Of a DNA stretch of 64,000 bases, positions 22,225 to 34,050 are shown in pieces; within the stretch, counting starts at the first letter, position 1; every line of letters begins with the position of its first letter. The stretch spans positions 87,161,673-87,225,672 of the forward strand of contig CM031607.1 in NCBI GenBank assembly GCA_018398815.1, given 5' to 3'. Origin of the DNA: Conus ventricosus. Its lineage: Eukaryota > Mollusca > Gastropoda > Neogastropoda > Conidae. A program made the translations under genes and the position numbers. The notes under the pieces were generated by a model. It made no database searches. It saw nothing but the letters and a program-made list of their open reading frames with translations, and was not told where the DNA came from.

Positions 22225-22465
22225 TTAGCGCTCGCGACGACGTTTGTAAACTTTTTTAACTAGTTTTTTTTTTTTTTTTTTTAATACTTTTTTTTCCTCC
22301 AACCAGTCTCTTACACACCATGCATAGTCTGTATGTTCTCTTACAAATGGACATATTTTTGCTGATTTTAGTGTTTTGGCATTTAATACAAAGAGTCTGA
22401 GTTTGTTAATGTTCTAATGTGTGGTGTACTGGCACACTCACTCTGATAAAAACTGGAAAAAAGAA

Positions 22466-22602
22466 ATGGTAGTTTGACTTTTCTCTGTTTAGGTTGATGA
22501 AAAAATTATTTTAAAACAAAGTTTTTTGTTTTCTTTGTACAAAAAAATTGTAAGTAATTTTTTTTTCATCAACTTAACACAGGAAAATCAAACTGCCGTT
22601 TC
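22466..22602. repeat. Imperfect inverted repeat within the hAT-like element
   Basis: GGTAGTTTGACTTTTCTCTG and GGTTGATGAAAAAATT on the left pair with AATTTTTTTTTCATCAACTT and CAGGAAAATCAAACTGCC on the right. Arms are about 45 bases with several mismatches. Confidence 0.75.
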
Positions 22603-22697
22603 TGTTTTCAATTGTTACGCAAGTATTGTAACCTTGAAATAGAAATGGCACCCCTTGAAAACTTGAATTTTGTTCTTGGAAGTCTTTGGAACCCTGT

Positions 22698-22747
<50 letters not shown>

Positions 22748-23097
22748 GCTGTCTCTAACGCACTTGCTCTCTTCTTATCCAAAAAATTATGTCAAAATTT
22801 AAATACGGAATTGAATAGAGAGCACATTGACTTGTAAGTACTCAGCCATGTTGAACATCCAAATTAAAATGAAAGGACAGTTGAGAGGCCGCGAGGCCTA
22901 GTGTCCTAATTTCCTGACCTGACCTGACCTGACCATAGCTCTCTCTCTCACACACACACACACACACTCCCACAAACACACACACACACACTGTCTGTCT
23001 CTCACACACCTACACCCACACATGCGCGCACGCACTCACACTTTGCACTTACACACACACACCGTCTCTTTCTCTCTCACATACAGAGAGACATACA

Positions 23098-23137
<40 letters not shown>

Positions 23138-23200
23138 GTCTCCATGTCTCTGACTTTTTCACGCATGTGCGCGCACACGCGCACCACACACACACAAAAC
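22698..23200 (+). repeat. CA, ACAC/GCAC and CT microsatellite cluster
   Basis: (CA)n at 22700-22744 and mixed CA blocks at 22946-23070, (CT)n at 23097-23131, more CA near 23176-23196. Confidence 0.9.
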
Positions 23201-23388
23201 TATTTTTTGGTAAGTATTGAATGCCCTGCTATCATTAAAGCAGTTCTTTTCTGGTGTGTTTAGCATGGTAATCACATACAGAGGTGCACGCACGCACACA
23301 TTCTGGGGTCTGGAAAAATTATGAAAAGCCCTGGAAAAAGTCTGGAAAAAGTATGGAATTTTGTTTGGTCACATCTGTATGAACCCTG

Positions 23389-23471
23389 ATGGTAAGAGGA
23401 TGCTCAAGACTTAGACTCACTGAGCTTCTGCTTTTGGTTTACATGGAAAACACTTCTGATTTCACTTTCAG
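23389..23471 (+). repeat. 88-bp repeat, copy right of the insertion
   Basis: Same unit as 21642-21738, from ATGGTAAGAGGATG to TTTCACTTTCAG, here followed by unrelated sequence. Confidence 0.9.
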
Positions 23472-24439
23472 CATTACCAGATACTGATCAGTTGATGTCC
23501 TACTTGTAAACAAACTTTTTATCGCCAGTTTCCCCACTGGTCAATAAATTCACAGGGCTTATACATGATTGTGTGTAAATGATAGATTTTTGTTAGCCTG
23601 GGCCCTCCGGGGTTGCAACCTTGCCGTGGTGGGAGGGCTTGCGTGGTCCAGTGATCTTTTAGGCTTTGCTAGATGGTTAGTTGTTGTAACGTTTCCCTAG
23701 GCCTGTATAGCCAAGTTGCTGACGGCCCAAAGCATTACGTGGTAGGAATTGATGCCCCTGGTAGGGTCTCCCATGTCAAAAAGGGTTTAAAGGAGTGAGG
23801 ACCCAACAAAAGTAACCCACCTTTTCCCTATTCTGTATTCTGCCTTTCTAAACGTTTCTTTCTCGTCCCCCCTTAAAACCCTTCTTTTTCACATTCCTTT
23901 TCTCTCTGTGGTCTCCTAAGATCCGCCGCGTTGGCCGTGCGGTGCGACCTGTGTCGGGGGGGAATGAATCCTGGTGATTGAGAGGGCCAGCGCTCTCAAC
24001 ACATCACTTTGGCTCGGACCTCTCCTAGACAGGGAGTACACTTTGGGCCCGGGTGTACTAATCGGCTCCCCTTCTTGGGGCTGGGTCAAAACAGGCATTT
24101 TCCCGCTGGCCAAGGTAACCCCTGCGTGCTCACTCTCTGTTCCCGGGAGTTGGGCATGATCAGGGGGATGGGGTTTTGGTGGGTTTTTGTCTGTTGTATG
24201 TCTCTCCTGAAGCCTGGAAGGGTCAAGACAGTGATTCTTGGCCCGGGCCCCCTTTAGTTGGACTCCAAGGTGGGTGGGTAAGGGAGAGATGAAATTTGTG
24301 CCTATAACTATGCCTCAAACAAACATCATCCCCCCAAAAAAGGAAAGTTCAGTTATTTTCACAAAGGTTGTCACAGGACTCCCGATTGAGACTCTGATTC
24401 TGAAATGAAACAAGGCAGTTGTCGGGATTTTGGTCTTCT

Positions 24440-25622
24440 TGGTTGATCATGGAAAGTAAGGAGCAGGACAAACCTCTTTCTGCATTAAGCCCATTTTGCA
24501 ATACAGAAGGGCTTCCAAGGTATTGCAGAGACCCACAATCCATTAAACGACTCAGAAACGGCACATTTCTTATTCAGTGTAAAAGTAAAAAAAAATCAGA
24601 GCAGCTCCCTGAAAGCTACAAAGCTGGTAGACCGAGAGATCCGGGTGACCCCCCACAAACAGCTGAATTCCTCTAAGGAGTCATTCGTTGCCCGGATCTT
24701 CGAGGTGTCTCAGGGGCAGAAATCAAGGCGGACTGGCATCCCAGGGTGGACAGAGGTGCATAGGGTGACAGTGAAAAAAGGTGCAGAAAGAGTGCCACCA
24801 CACCCTCTTTCTCACATTCTGCAACCCTGTGCTACCTCCTGTCATAAAAGTAGGAAAATTTGAATGTCCGTATACAAATGTATTTCCGTCTCCCATGCGT
24901 TGCTTAAAATGCCAGAAGTTTGGTCATGTCAGAGACTGTTGTTCTGGCAGGAGGTGTGTGGGGTTTGCTGCAAGGCAACCCATGATGGGCCCCATGTAAA
25001 GACCCGGCGCATTGTGCAAACTGCGGTGGCGACCACCCCTCCTCTTCACGCAACTGCCCTGTCTGGAAACAAGAGTCAACCATCCAAAAGGTCAAAACAG
25101 AAAAGAAGATCTCGTTTTTTGAAGCCCGCAGGCAGGTTGTTGGCATCAGACCCAAACAGCATCTTCATACGCTTCGGGAAAAAAAAGTATCGACACTTTC
25201 AGTCTGCTGCCAGACTGACCGATTTTACTTTCTCTAAAACTTTGCAAGGAAGACAGATAAGCTTGGGGGAAGCAAGTCCACCACCTCCCAACCCAAAGGG
25301 GTGCCACTGGTAGGGGAAAAAAATCGCCACCCCCCCAGACTGCTCAGCAGTCTACTCCATCTGCTGCGGGGCAATCAAAAACCCAGTCCTCCCCCTCCAT
25401 CTCCCCTTGAGCAAAGCTCGTGCGGGCAGGGGAGTTCCAACTGAGTGGGGGAGATGGTGGAGATGAGAAAGAAACCTCCACCATCTCCAAACCCCAGACC
25501 TCCACCATCTCCAAACTCCAGCCTTCGTCACCTGCGGGCAAGTCTGCCAGCAGGTCCAAAGACCAACACAGTCCAGGGGAAACACAAAATAAATTCACCC
25601 CCATTGGAAGCGGACGTTGAAG
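24440..25622 (+). pseudogene. LINE ORF1 (Gag-like, zinc knuckles), broken
   Basis: An RRM-like segment is seen at about 24480-24620 (DPQSIKRLRNGTFLIQC), followed near 24865 by the knuckle CLKCQKFGHVRDC. A second knuckle, CANCGGDHPSSSRNC, is at about 25015-25062 in another frame. The C-terminal part is proline- and serine-rich. ORF1 proteins of this group bind the element's RNA. At least three frames are needed, so it is not functional. Confidence 0.8.
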
Positions 25623-25659
25623 AGGAGATGACCTGATTTCTCTCCTTTTCGCCTCTGCA

Positions 25660-28600
25660 CCAGATAGTACAATATTCCATTGGAATATCCGTGGACTAAA
25701 TTCCAACTTTGAGGAGCTGCAGCTTCTGTGTCAATCTCTAAAACCTTCCGTCGTGGCTCTTCAGGAAACCCAAATTCAAAGCCAGAAGACCTTTACTCTT
25801 TCTGGTTTTTAAAATATTCTTTCAAAACCTGCACAACCATCTACTTTAGGACTGTCGGGCGGTGTTGCCCTTCTCATACACAAAACTCTGCTGTATGCCC
25901 TTTGTCGCTCCACAGCTTTACATTTCCGTCCTTATTGAGACACTTAGTGAAAGGGCAAACAAACAAGGCTTACACATTTGAAATTTCCAATATTTTTGTT
26001 GCTGTAGTCTGACAGAGGCATGTATCAAATTTGTGTACTACTTAACTATGGAAAATTAACTTCCCAGAAAGTGATGACTCATTTTTGCAAAATATTGTGT
26101 TTGTTGTCATTGTTCTAATATGCCTGACCACTTGCGTACAAGTTTTCATGGGGAAAATCTATGTTATCTACAAGAAAATAAACCCAGTCGAGTTCGGTAT
26201 TAAAAAAAATTGTTGGGAATTCGCCAATTCAGTCATCTCAATAGTGCAGATATATTACATTTTTCATGACAATTACTAATTATCAAACCTACAGCCCCAT
26301 TTGTAATGGCCCTCAACCTTGCCGAACGCATTGCTGCCAGACCAGCTATGCAAAAATGACATTCAGTTGGGCCCAATACAGTGCGGTTAGCTGGCTGGTG
26401 GGGAGCGGGCTGCAGAAAACATTCCTTTTCCCTCACCTGCATTCACAGCTTGGTCTCTGCAGCTGTAAACTCCCCTGCGACTCAAAACTAAATAACTTGC
26501 TCTGAACAGCCGTGCTCTGTCTACCTCCCTTCAGGCTGTTTGGGTGCGAGAGTCACTCTCCACAAAACTGTGACAGTCGTTCTCTTTATCTCTCACCTTC
26601 TGTCCCGGGTTTTTCGTCAGGACCTTGTCATCTGATAGGAGAACTACCTCGACCTTTTTTGCTGTTGGGTGACCTTTAAAAAAGGTCACAATCCTCTTTG
26701 GGTAGTGCCGGTAAAGTCACCCCAGAGGTCTGCTGATTGAGGATGTCCTTTCAGACTTGGATTTGTGTTGCGAACGACGGATCTGCAACTTACCCTACTC
26801 TTCCACAGGTTCACTTTCGTGTTTAGATTTGTCGGTTTGTGACCCCTCACGGTCCTGGGCTATGATGGCTGTCCATTTACGATCTGCACGGAAGTGACCA
26901 TTTCCCTACCCTTCTTCAACCTGTCATAACTGAACACGTCTCTGCCCTCAACATCAAATTATAAGAAAGCAAACTGGGATCTATTTGCAGCCACTAATTC
27001 TAAGGAATTCCAGGACACTGATTTTTTTTAGGTCCGGAACCCCGCTGAATCTCTGACAAACACTATGATCAAATGTGCTAAAGCCTTTTCCAGTGTCTTC
27101 CCCATAAACTTCAAATGCCAAAAACACCCTGGTTTGATTCAGAATGCCAACAAATTTCCAAAGTTCGGAAACGGGCTCAGCGTCAGGTATACCAACGACC
27201 TTCGGTCCCAACGCTCGACCCATCAGAAACTCCGTGCCAAATCAAGACACACTTTAAAATCAGTAAACGTCGGTCCCCGAGAAGCTTCTGCTCCAGGCTG
27301 ACATCAAAAACTCCAAGAAAAAAGTGTGGAACATCATTAAGAAAATCAAAGGGAAGAACACCTGTCCCACTGGAACCATCTCAAGTTTTCGGATTCTTTA
27401 ATAACAGAGAAGAAAGCAGTTGCCAATCTGCTTGCTTCAACCATTGAAAAGAATTCCTCCTCTTCTAATAAATCAGCCACTTTTGTCAAAAACAAAAACC
27501 CCAAAAGAAAAATCACCCTGCAACTTTTCGTCCGACAACATGAAGACTAACAATCTTCCTTTCACGTTAAACCCAGCTGAAATCTGCCTTTCTTTCTTGC
27601 AGCAATTCCTCCCAGTATTAGATGAAATCCATTAAACACTGTTAAACATCTTCCGCAAGACGGTCTTAACAAACTGCTACAGGTCTACAACCATGTGTGG
27701 ACTACAGGTTTTTTTCCACCCTCTTGGCGAAAAGCTCTCATTTTTCCAATTCCCAAACCGGAAAAGATCTTCTAAATCCTTCAAATTACCGTCCCATAGC
27801 TTTGACCAGCTGTGTTTGTAAATTGATGGAAAAAAATGGTCAATGCAGGCTAATGTGGAAACTCGAAACCGATGGCCTTTTGGCGAAAGAACAGTGTGGT
27901 TTCCGCAAACACGGTCTACCGTTGACCATTTGATTCTCGGAATCCACACTTCGGAACGCTTTTTTTTAACAGACAGCATGCCCGTGGCAATTTTCTTCGA
28001 CTTAGAGAAGGCCTAACGATACCACCTGGAAGTCGGGGGTACTTCATGATCTCCAAGATCTGGGTTTTCGAGGTCATCTTCCTCTTTTTATTCAAAATTT
28101 TTTGGCAGAACGACAGTTTTCAGGGCCGGGTTGGCACCACTCTCCTGATGTCCACGAGCAGGAGTTGGGTGTTCCACAGGGGAGCATACTGTCTCCTGCC
28201 CTCTTTAGTATTAAAATCAACAACATTTTGAAATCAGTTTTAGCAGGGTTTCAGACTGCTCATTGTTTGTGGATGATTTTGCTGTCTACGCAACTGGAAG
28301 CCTGTACCCGAGTGTCCAGCGCAGGCTCCAAGCTTGCGTAGATAAAATCCATCGGAAAGGGGGATGACAACGTTCACCTTTTCTCCAACAAAGACGCAGT
28401 GTATTCACTTCCATAATTTCCGTCAGTTTTTTTCAAGATCCTGAAATTCAAGTCGGAAATTTCCCCCTTCCAGCTGTCAAAGAGGCCAAATTTCTGGGAG
28501 TTTATTTTTGACCAGAAACTTAACTTTCCACCATAAATTAAAAACCTCAAAACTGCTTGCCAGAAAGCACTGAATATTCTGCGGGTCGTAGCCGCACACC

Positions 28601-29962
28601 GACTGGGGCGCTGATAAGAAAACTTTGCTGCACCCTACAGAGCCTGGTCCGTTCCAAACTGGACTACGGCTGTGCTGTCTACGGCTTTCCGCAAGACCCT
28701 CTTACCTCAAACTCTTGGACCCTATCCACCACAAGGGGTTCGTCTCTGCTTGGAGCGTTCCGCACCACCCCAGTGTACAGCCTGTACGCAGAGGCGGGGG
28801 AACCTTCATTGTCCAACCGCAGGCTGAAACTGTCTTTGAATTATTTTATCCGACTGTTCTCAGAACCGCAGAATCCTGCCTAGACTGTGTCTTTGACCCT
28901 CCGTTCCAAAGTAATTTGAAAACAACCCAAAATGTATTCCGCCGTTTGGTCTCCGTATGCAGCCTCACGTGCGGAAAGCAGGGGTAGACCCTAGGAGTTG
29001 TGTCCGATTTTTTCCAAGTTTCCGGATCAACCTCCGTGGACCTTTTTCACACCAGAGATTTGTTTTGACTTGCAGCTTTTCGCAAAGAGTCTACCAGCTC
29101 TCTGGCGTACAAGGCATGGGAATGCTGAGCTCCCGTTCCAAATTTCCATCCTATCAAAAAGTTTTCACTGACGGTTCCAAGTCTGAAGATGGAGTGGCCT
29201 GTGGGAGCCTACTGCCCTGGGCTCCTTCTCAGATACGTTGGAACATATTCATTCCGATGCTTCTGTCTATTCTGCTGAACTTAAACCGCTCTGGTTTTGG
29301 CTTTGAAGATAACTCGCATTCTTCGAAGAGGGACTTTCTGGGTTTTGTCGGGTTCGCTGTCAGCTTTGGAGGCCAAGCTGGCCGCAACCTTCAGCACCAG
29401 AACTTTTACTTTTTTTTTAACTTTTTAGCAAGTTGAAGGCGGACGGTTACAACATTACTCTTGCTTGGGGTTTCCCGTCATGTTGGCATCGCGGAACGAA
29501 AAAGTTGATCGTTTAGCCAAGAACGCCACAAGAGAGAAACTGTCCACCATTTATATCCCCTGCTCAGATGTGAAACCGAAAAATTTAAAGATTATGTGAG
29601 AGACCTCTGGCAGGGGGATTGGAACACACAGACGAATAACAAACTCTTTCAGATCCGTCCAAACCTTAAGGATTCCTCCCACTACGTCGGGAGGTCGTAA
29701 AGAGGAAACGGTTCTGTGCCGGCTGCACACCGGCCATTCGTATTTTACCCATTCTTACCTTTTAAAGAGTGAAGAAGCTCCGTGGTGCATTCCATGTCAT
29801 GCGCCACTCACAGTGAAACATGTTCTTTTAGAGTGTTGGGACTTGCACGATGTGCGACACAAACATTTTACAGCGGAGTCCATGAAGATCCTGTTCAGGG
29901 ATGTCCCGCCTGACGTGATCCTTGAGTTTTTGAGAGAGATTAACATTTTTCATCTGATTTAA
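25660..29962 (+). pseudogene. LINE ORF2 (endonuclease, RT, RNase H), broken
   Basis: The endonuclease starts with FHWNIRGLNSNFEELQLLC and VVALQETQIQ (about 25675-25785). The RT shows NPSNYRPIALTS (about 27775), FFDLEKA (about 27999), GVPQGSILSPALFSI (about 28166) and catalytic FVDD (about 28269). RNase H has VFTDGSKSEDGVAC (about 29163). The C-terminal motif CIPCHAPLTVKHVLLEC lies near 29795, in a frame open to the stop at 29960. Frames change many times, e.g. one extra base near 28016 breaks KAYD. No active product is expected. Confidence 0.85.
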
Positions 29963-30173
29963 GATTTTACGGCCGAAAGATTTTTAACAAAGTTTCTGGT
30001 GCGTTTGTAGACGAGGTCATTTAACGAGATGTGTGAAAGTTTGGTTTTTTTTTTTTTTTTTTTTTTTTAAATGACTGGTGAGTTGATTTTAACGTGGTGA
30101 CAGCCCTGATGTGGCCCTTTGCGGTCGGCTGGGCTATAAGCAACATTATCTTATCTTGTCTGTTAGCCTGGGC

Positions 30174-30669
30174 AAACATGAACTCACTGAACATGTAGGC
30201 CTCAAGAGCCATAACAAGGAGGCAGTTACATCAGCAAGTTGTAAAAATCAACTGTTGATCATAGCAGCCACAGTGGGCCCTCCGGTCTTCACTTATTGCA
30301 TTATGCATTCCCTGCCCCTCCCCTTTCGCTGTTGTCTGAATGGTCCTTCCAATTGCTTTTGTAGCTAAACATGCTATCTTGTTTATCTTCACTTTTTTCC
30401 CAGGGTTAAATCGGCTGTGCCAGTGTGTGTAATATTCTGACCTCTTGAGCAGTCGTGGTTTACTTTCTTCTGGATCAGGAACATATTGAATACAGGTTGC
30501 ATCTTCATGCGATCATGTACACAGCCAAGACACTCAGTGTCAACAGAGCAGGCATACTGTAACATTCCTTTGAACGCATTGTCCTGTGACAGACGGGTGT
30601 GATGTATGAAGCGCAGAGAGAGTTACACAGCCTTACTGTAGATCTGATGGCTTGCTGTCCTCTCCACAG
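30174..30669 (+). other. End of intron 13
   Basis: Unremarkable unique-looking sequence between the LINE target duplication and the exon 14 acceptor. Confidence 0.6.
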
Positions 30670-30892
30670 CCTTGGAGATGCCGTGGCAGCAGCCAACGCC
30701 ACCGCAGCCTCAGCAGTGACAGGGCGGTCAGACACCACGCTGGACGTCTCGCGCATCTCCTCCCATCAGGCCTTTGGTGGGGAGAACAAGGAGAACCTGC
30801 CGCTGAAGCCCCGGGGGGACCTGTCGGTGTCGGTGCAGACCACTGATGACTCCATCCAGTCCCTGATCGAGAAAATGCACTCTTCTATGGAG
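30670..30892 (+). CDS. CIP2A: CIP2A exon 14
   Basis: Completes an isoleucine codon, then LGDAVAAANATAASAVTGRS; human has LGESIAANN here. A low-complexity linker with ENKENLPLKPRG follows, and the exon ends TTDDSIQSLIEKMHSSME, matching human NIEELIEKLQSGM. Acceptor CTCTCCACAG, donor GTGGGT. It enters in phase 2 and leaves in phase 0. Confidence 0.93.
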
Positions 30893-31499
30893 GTGGGTGA
30901 AGGAGGAGGGTCTGAGGGCAAGGCATGGTCATTTTTTCACCTTTTCTTTGTTTTGGGGTGTTTTTTCTTTCTGTCCCATCTTTTGTACCCCCTCAGTATC
31001 ATTGCTCTCACGCCGCTTGTTCCAGCCACAGCCTGTCCCATCTGGCCACAGCCTCAGCATCAACAACCCAGGAGCAGTCAATGTCAAGTCAAAATGAGGC
31101 AACCGACCAGAGGAGACACTGCACTGCTGCCAAAGCACTTTGATGGTGTCAAGTGGCGCCTGTTCTGATCCAGCATACGCAGGAAACCACCTACTGAGCT
31201 CCCTGCCGACTATGGTATTTTCTTTGTCGCAGAGCTGATGTGAGCGAGCTCCAGAGGGTGCCACAACATCCGTCCAACAACAGTCTCAATGAATCTGCTG
31301 GTGACCTCAGCAGAACCAAACCAAGGCCATAGACATGAAGAGGTAATCGAAAGTGAGGTCACCATGAGAACAGGAGCACGAAGGACCACAGAATTCAGAC
31401 TTTTTCTTTTTTAAAGCTGATTGATGAGGACGAGGATGATACTAAGAACTTCCATTCTGATTTGAGACTGCATGACAAAGCTGTTCTCTATGCTTATTT
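30893..31499 (+). other. First part of intron 14
   Basis: No gene or element recognised. Confidence 0.5.
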
Positions 31500-31775
31500 T
31501 CATAATATATCTTGGTGTCAGCCTGGCCCACCTAATACAGACACCCTCAGTATTGGTCAGGAAATTTGAGCAACACTCTAAGAGATGCATGCATTAAGTG
31601 GACGAAACTCGGCTGTGCGGTCCCAGTCTTTCCAAAAGAACACATAGCAAACTCAGTTCTTGGTAGAAGCCGAATGGGGCAGAAATTCCCACAAATGAAT
31701 GACTGATGGAATTTGAACCCTCGACCCTCCCAGTGGAAGTCCATTTCGCTAACCATTTCACCACATTGGCTGGTA
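31500..31775 (-). mobile_element. Second tRNA-derived SINE
   Basis: On the minus strand, the A box region TGGTGAAATGGTTAGCG (about 31765-31747) and B box GGTTCAAATTCC (about 31718-31707) have tRNA spacing. A non-tRNA body follows toward lower coordinates, with no repeat of the first SINE's body, so it is a different family. The body's limit is uncertain. Confidence 0.65.
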
Positions 31776-32722
31776 GTTTTTCCACTTTTTCAGCAAAACT
31801 GCTCCTCTCTCATCCTCTTCAATGCTAGTCTGTCAAATAATACCTTTTCCTCAAAAAAGGACAGACCAAAAGAAACACGATTTATAGATTTGGAAAGGTA
31901 TAATTGGGAGTTTTGGCACTCACAACGGAATCAAGCACTCAGAAATGAAACGGTGTCATTTATTTTTTTTTTTTTTTAAAGCTGAGATGAGTGTCTGCAT
32001 GGCATGTACAAACTGGAAGTGGGATAGGTCATTTTGTTTAAAAACTCTCGCATCTACCCCCACCCCACTTCTACCCCATCCCCTCTGCCCTTACCTCCTG
32101 TCCACTAGCTTTAACTCCCTTTTGTGCCTTTCTCACAACTGGCATGTGTGATGTCTCTTGTTGTGTCTGTGCCAGTGTGTGTGTTTGTTTTTTAGTCATT
32201 TTTCTGTTTTCTTGATATTTCTGTTTGTTTATTTTTTTCTTTTTTGTTTTTTTTTCTCACAAAGATCATGTATTCATACTGCAGACATTAGAAACAAATT
32301 ATATCAATCCAGGTTTTGTATTTGAAGCACTGCTTATATTTTGCTTCTGTTTTGGGTTTCTGTTCCCATACATTTGCAAGTAACAGTAGGATGTTAATAT
32401 GAAGTCAAGTTGTACACTTCAGAAATTGAACAGAACATGAATTCTGATTTTCGTTCTGTCTGCCAAGTGCTCAGTGTTTTGTCAATTTCATTTCTTACTT
32501 ATTTATTTCTCAGTTTAAAGACAGGAAGGGTGTTACTCTTTGCTTTGTCTCTTTGAAGGTGAAAACAAATCCTCTACATGCACACACACACACGCACACG
32601 CACGCGCGCGCACACACCACACCCACACACACACACCACACACACCACACAAAACACACACACACACACACAAATGTGCGCACGCGCGTTGTTATCTGAC
32701 CCTGATTTCCAGTAAATGTAAG
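31776..32722 (+). other. Rest of intron 14
   Basis: T/TTTTG-rich stretch near 32180-32260 and a CA/CG-CA microsatellite at 32580-32685. No gene. Confidence 0.6.
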
Positions 32723-32796
32723 GAGTCTGTGCAGCTGAAAGACCTGAAGACGGCGGACATCATAGAGATCTATGAACACAGGCTGCAGTCCATCAG
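32723..32796 (+). CDS. CIP2A: CIP2A exon 15
   Basis: Reads ESVQLKDLKTADIIEIYEHR, then LQSI plus AG; human has [20 protein letters not shown]. The acceptor is the AAG at 32720-32722, since the CAG at 32710-32712 would put a stop in frame; it keeps the human spacing (14 residues). Donor GTATCA is weak. The exon ends in phase 2, but exon 16 starts in phase 0: one base is missing, or a boundary is misplaced. Confidence 0.82.
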
Positions 32797-33870
32797 GTAT
32801 CACCTCATGTCTGTGTTTGGTCACTTTTTTTTTTTCTTTTATCATAGTTTTTTTTGTTTTTGTTTTTTTTAAATTGTTGCTTAGTTTCACCGTTTCCCCC
32901 TCAGTTTAGTGTAATGTAACATTGATTCAGAAATGTGTTTTGATAGTGTAACTTGCAGTTTGTAATTTTTCTCATTTTGTCAGTTTCTTTCACATTTACT
33001 CTTGAAGGTAGTGTTCACTGGATCTCTCACTCTCTCAGTCTCATTGTCTTTACCTCACTAATTATCATATAGATAATTTTTCTCTGTGCTTGTAAAAGGC
33101 ATTTAGATTTAAATAGCAGTAACATACGATAATTGTTTTGGTTTTAACTATCCATATATGCCATATTTTATATTGAAATCACTATAGTTTGTTTACTTAA
33201 CACTTCATCAGAGGTGGTGATGAATAATTGATATGTGTATACCTTCTGTCCTTCTCCTCCATCTGTCTGTCCCTCTCCCCCCTCTGTCAGTCTATATGTC
33301 TCTCTGTCCTCCTCCCTCTTGTCTGTCTCTCAGTCCATCACCCCCCCCCCCCCCTGTCTGTCTGTCTCTCTCTCTCTCTCTCTGTGTCTCTCTGTCTTTC
33401 TCTCTCCTCTCTCTCTTTGTCTCTGTGGACAATCACATGAATGTAGATTCACAGAAATGAAGGCATGTATATGTATAACATCCAAGAAATTGTCTGGGAC
33501 TGGATTAAGATTAAAAGCTACGGAGAGAAGAAGAACAGGGGTAAAAAGTAGAAAAGAAAAGAAAGGAAACAAGAAAGGCAGATTCAGAATTTAGGTAAAA
33601 GTTAAAACTAAGATTTTTTGGGTTTTTTTTTTAAATTGCTTCTGTTGGTGGTTTGCTGTGTTGTAATTCAATGACAAACTCATTGAAGAAAAGAGGGGAA
33701 AAGGTCTTGGACAAGCAGACATCCTCTTGATCAGAAGTCTGTGGTGTGTGTTTTGTGACTTTACTGCAGCAGTTGTCTTAATGACACTGACAAATTTAAT
33801 CAAAAACACACAAAAAAATAGATGCCAGAAACAAACAGGCAAACAAAACAAGAACTCTGCAATAGACTAG

Positions 33871-33909
<39 letters not shown>

Positions 33910-33939
33910 GGCTGATGGCGCCTGTGGCTGTGTGTGCAG
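32797..33939 (+). other. Intron 15
   Basis: T-rich start, a TCTG/TC-rich stretch with a C14 run (33240-33425), and (TG)n at 33877-33906 close to the exon 16 acceptor. No gene. Confidence 0.6.
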
Positions 33940-34050
33940 ACCAAAGAGGACCACCTTCAGGACTTGCTGGAGGCCAAGTCGCTGGCTCTGACACAGGCAG
34001 ATCGGCTGATCGCCCAGTACAGGTCCCGCCAGGCTCGTCATGGCGCCGAG
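33940..34050 (+). CDS. CIP2A: CIP2A exon 16 (coiled coil)
   Basis: Reads TKEDHLQDLLEAKSLALTQ, then ADRLIAQYRSRQARHGAE. This is the best-conserved stretch of the gene: human has [20 protein letters not shown] and IAQHRCQ. Acceptor TGTGTGCAG, donor GTGATT (weak). It starts the long C-terminal coiled coil used for self-association. Leaves in phase 0. Confidence 0.95.

Larger units (their letters stand above)
21909..23388. mobile_element. hAT-like non-autonomous insertion (1480 bp), composite
   Basis: It interrupts the 88-bp repeat: ATGGTA stands on both sides (21903-21908 and 23389-23394), so a 6-bp target duplication fits. The right end read inward begins CAGGGTTCATACAGATG; the left begins CTGGTTCGAAAGTCTGG. 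Both ends are rich in TCTGGAAAA/GGAATTTTG subterminal motifs, a hAT feature. A second end-like sequence, inward CAGGGTTCCAAAGACTTCC, sits at about 22679-22697, so a shorter element (21909-22697) may be nested or the whole may be composite. The interior holds inverted repeats and microsatellites, no transposase. Confidence 0.6.
23604..30160 (+). mobile_element. Nearly complete I/Nimb-type LINE with target duplication, in intron 13
   Basis: The 13 bases TGTTAGCCTGGGC occur just before the 5' end (23591-23603) and again at 30161-30173, a clear target-site duplication. The 5' UTR begins near CCTCCGGGGTTGCAACC. Then come ORF1 (Gag-like with zinc knuckles), ORF2 (endonuclease, reverse transcriptase, RNase H, C-terminal cysteine/histidine motif) and a 3' UTR ending in an ATCTTATC-type tail. 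The RNase H domain places it in the I group (I, Nimb, Ingi); Nimb is common in molluscs. Many small indels break both ORFs. It lies in the same orientation as CIP2A. Confidence 0.9.
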
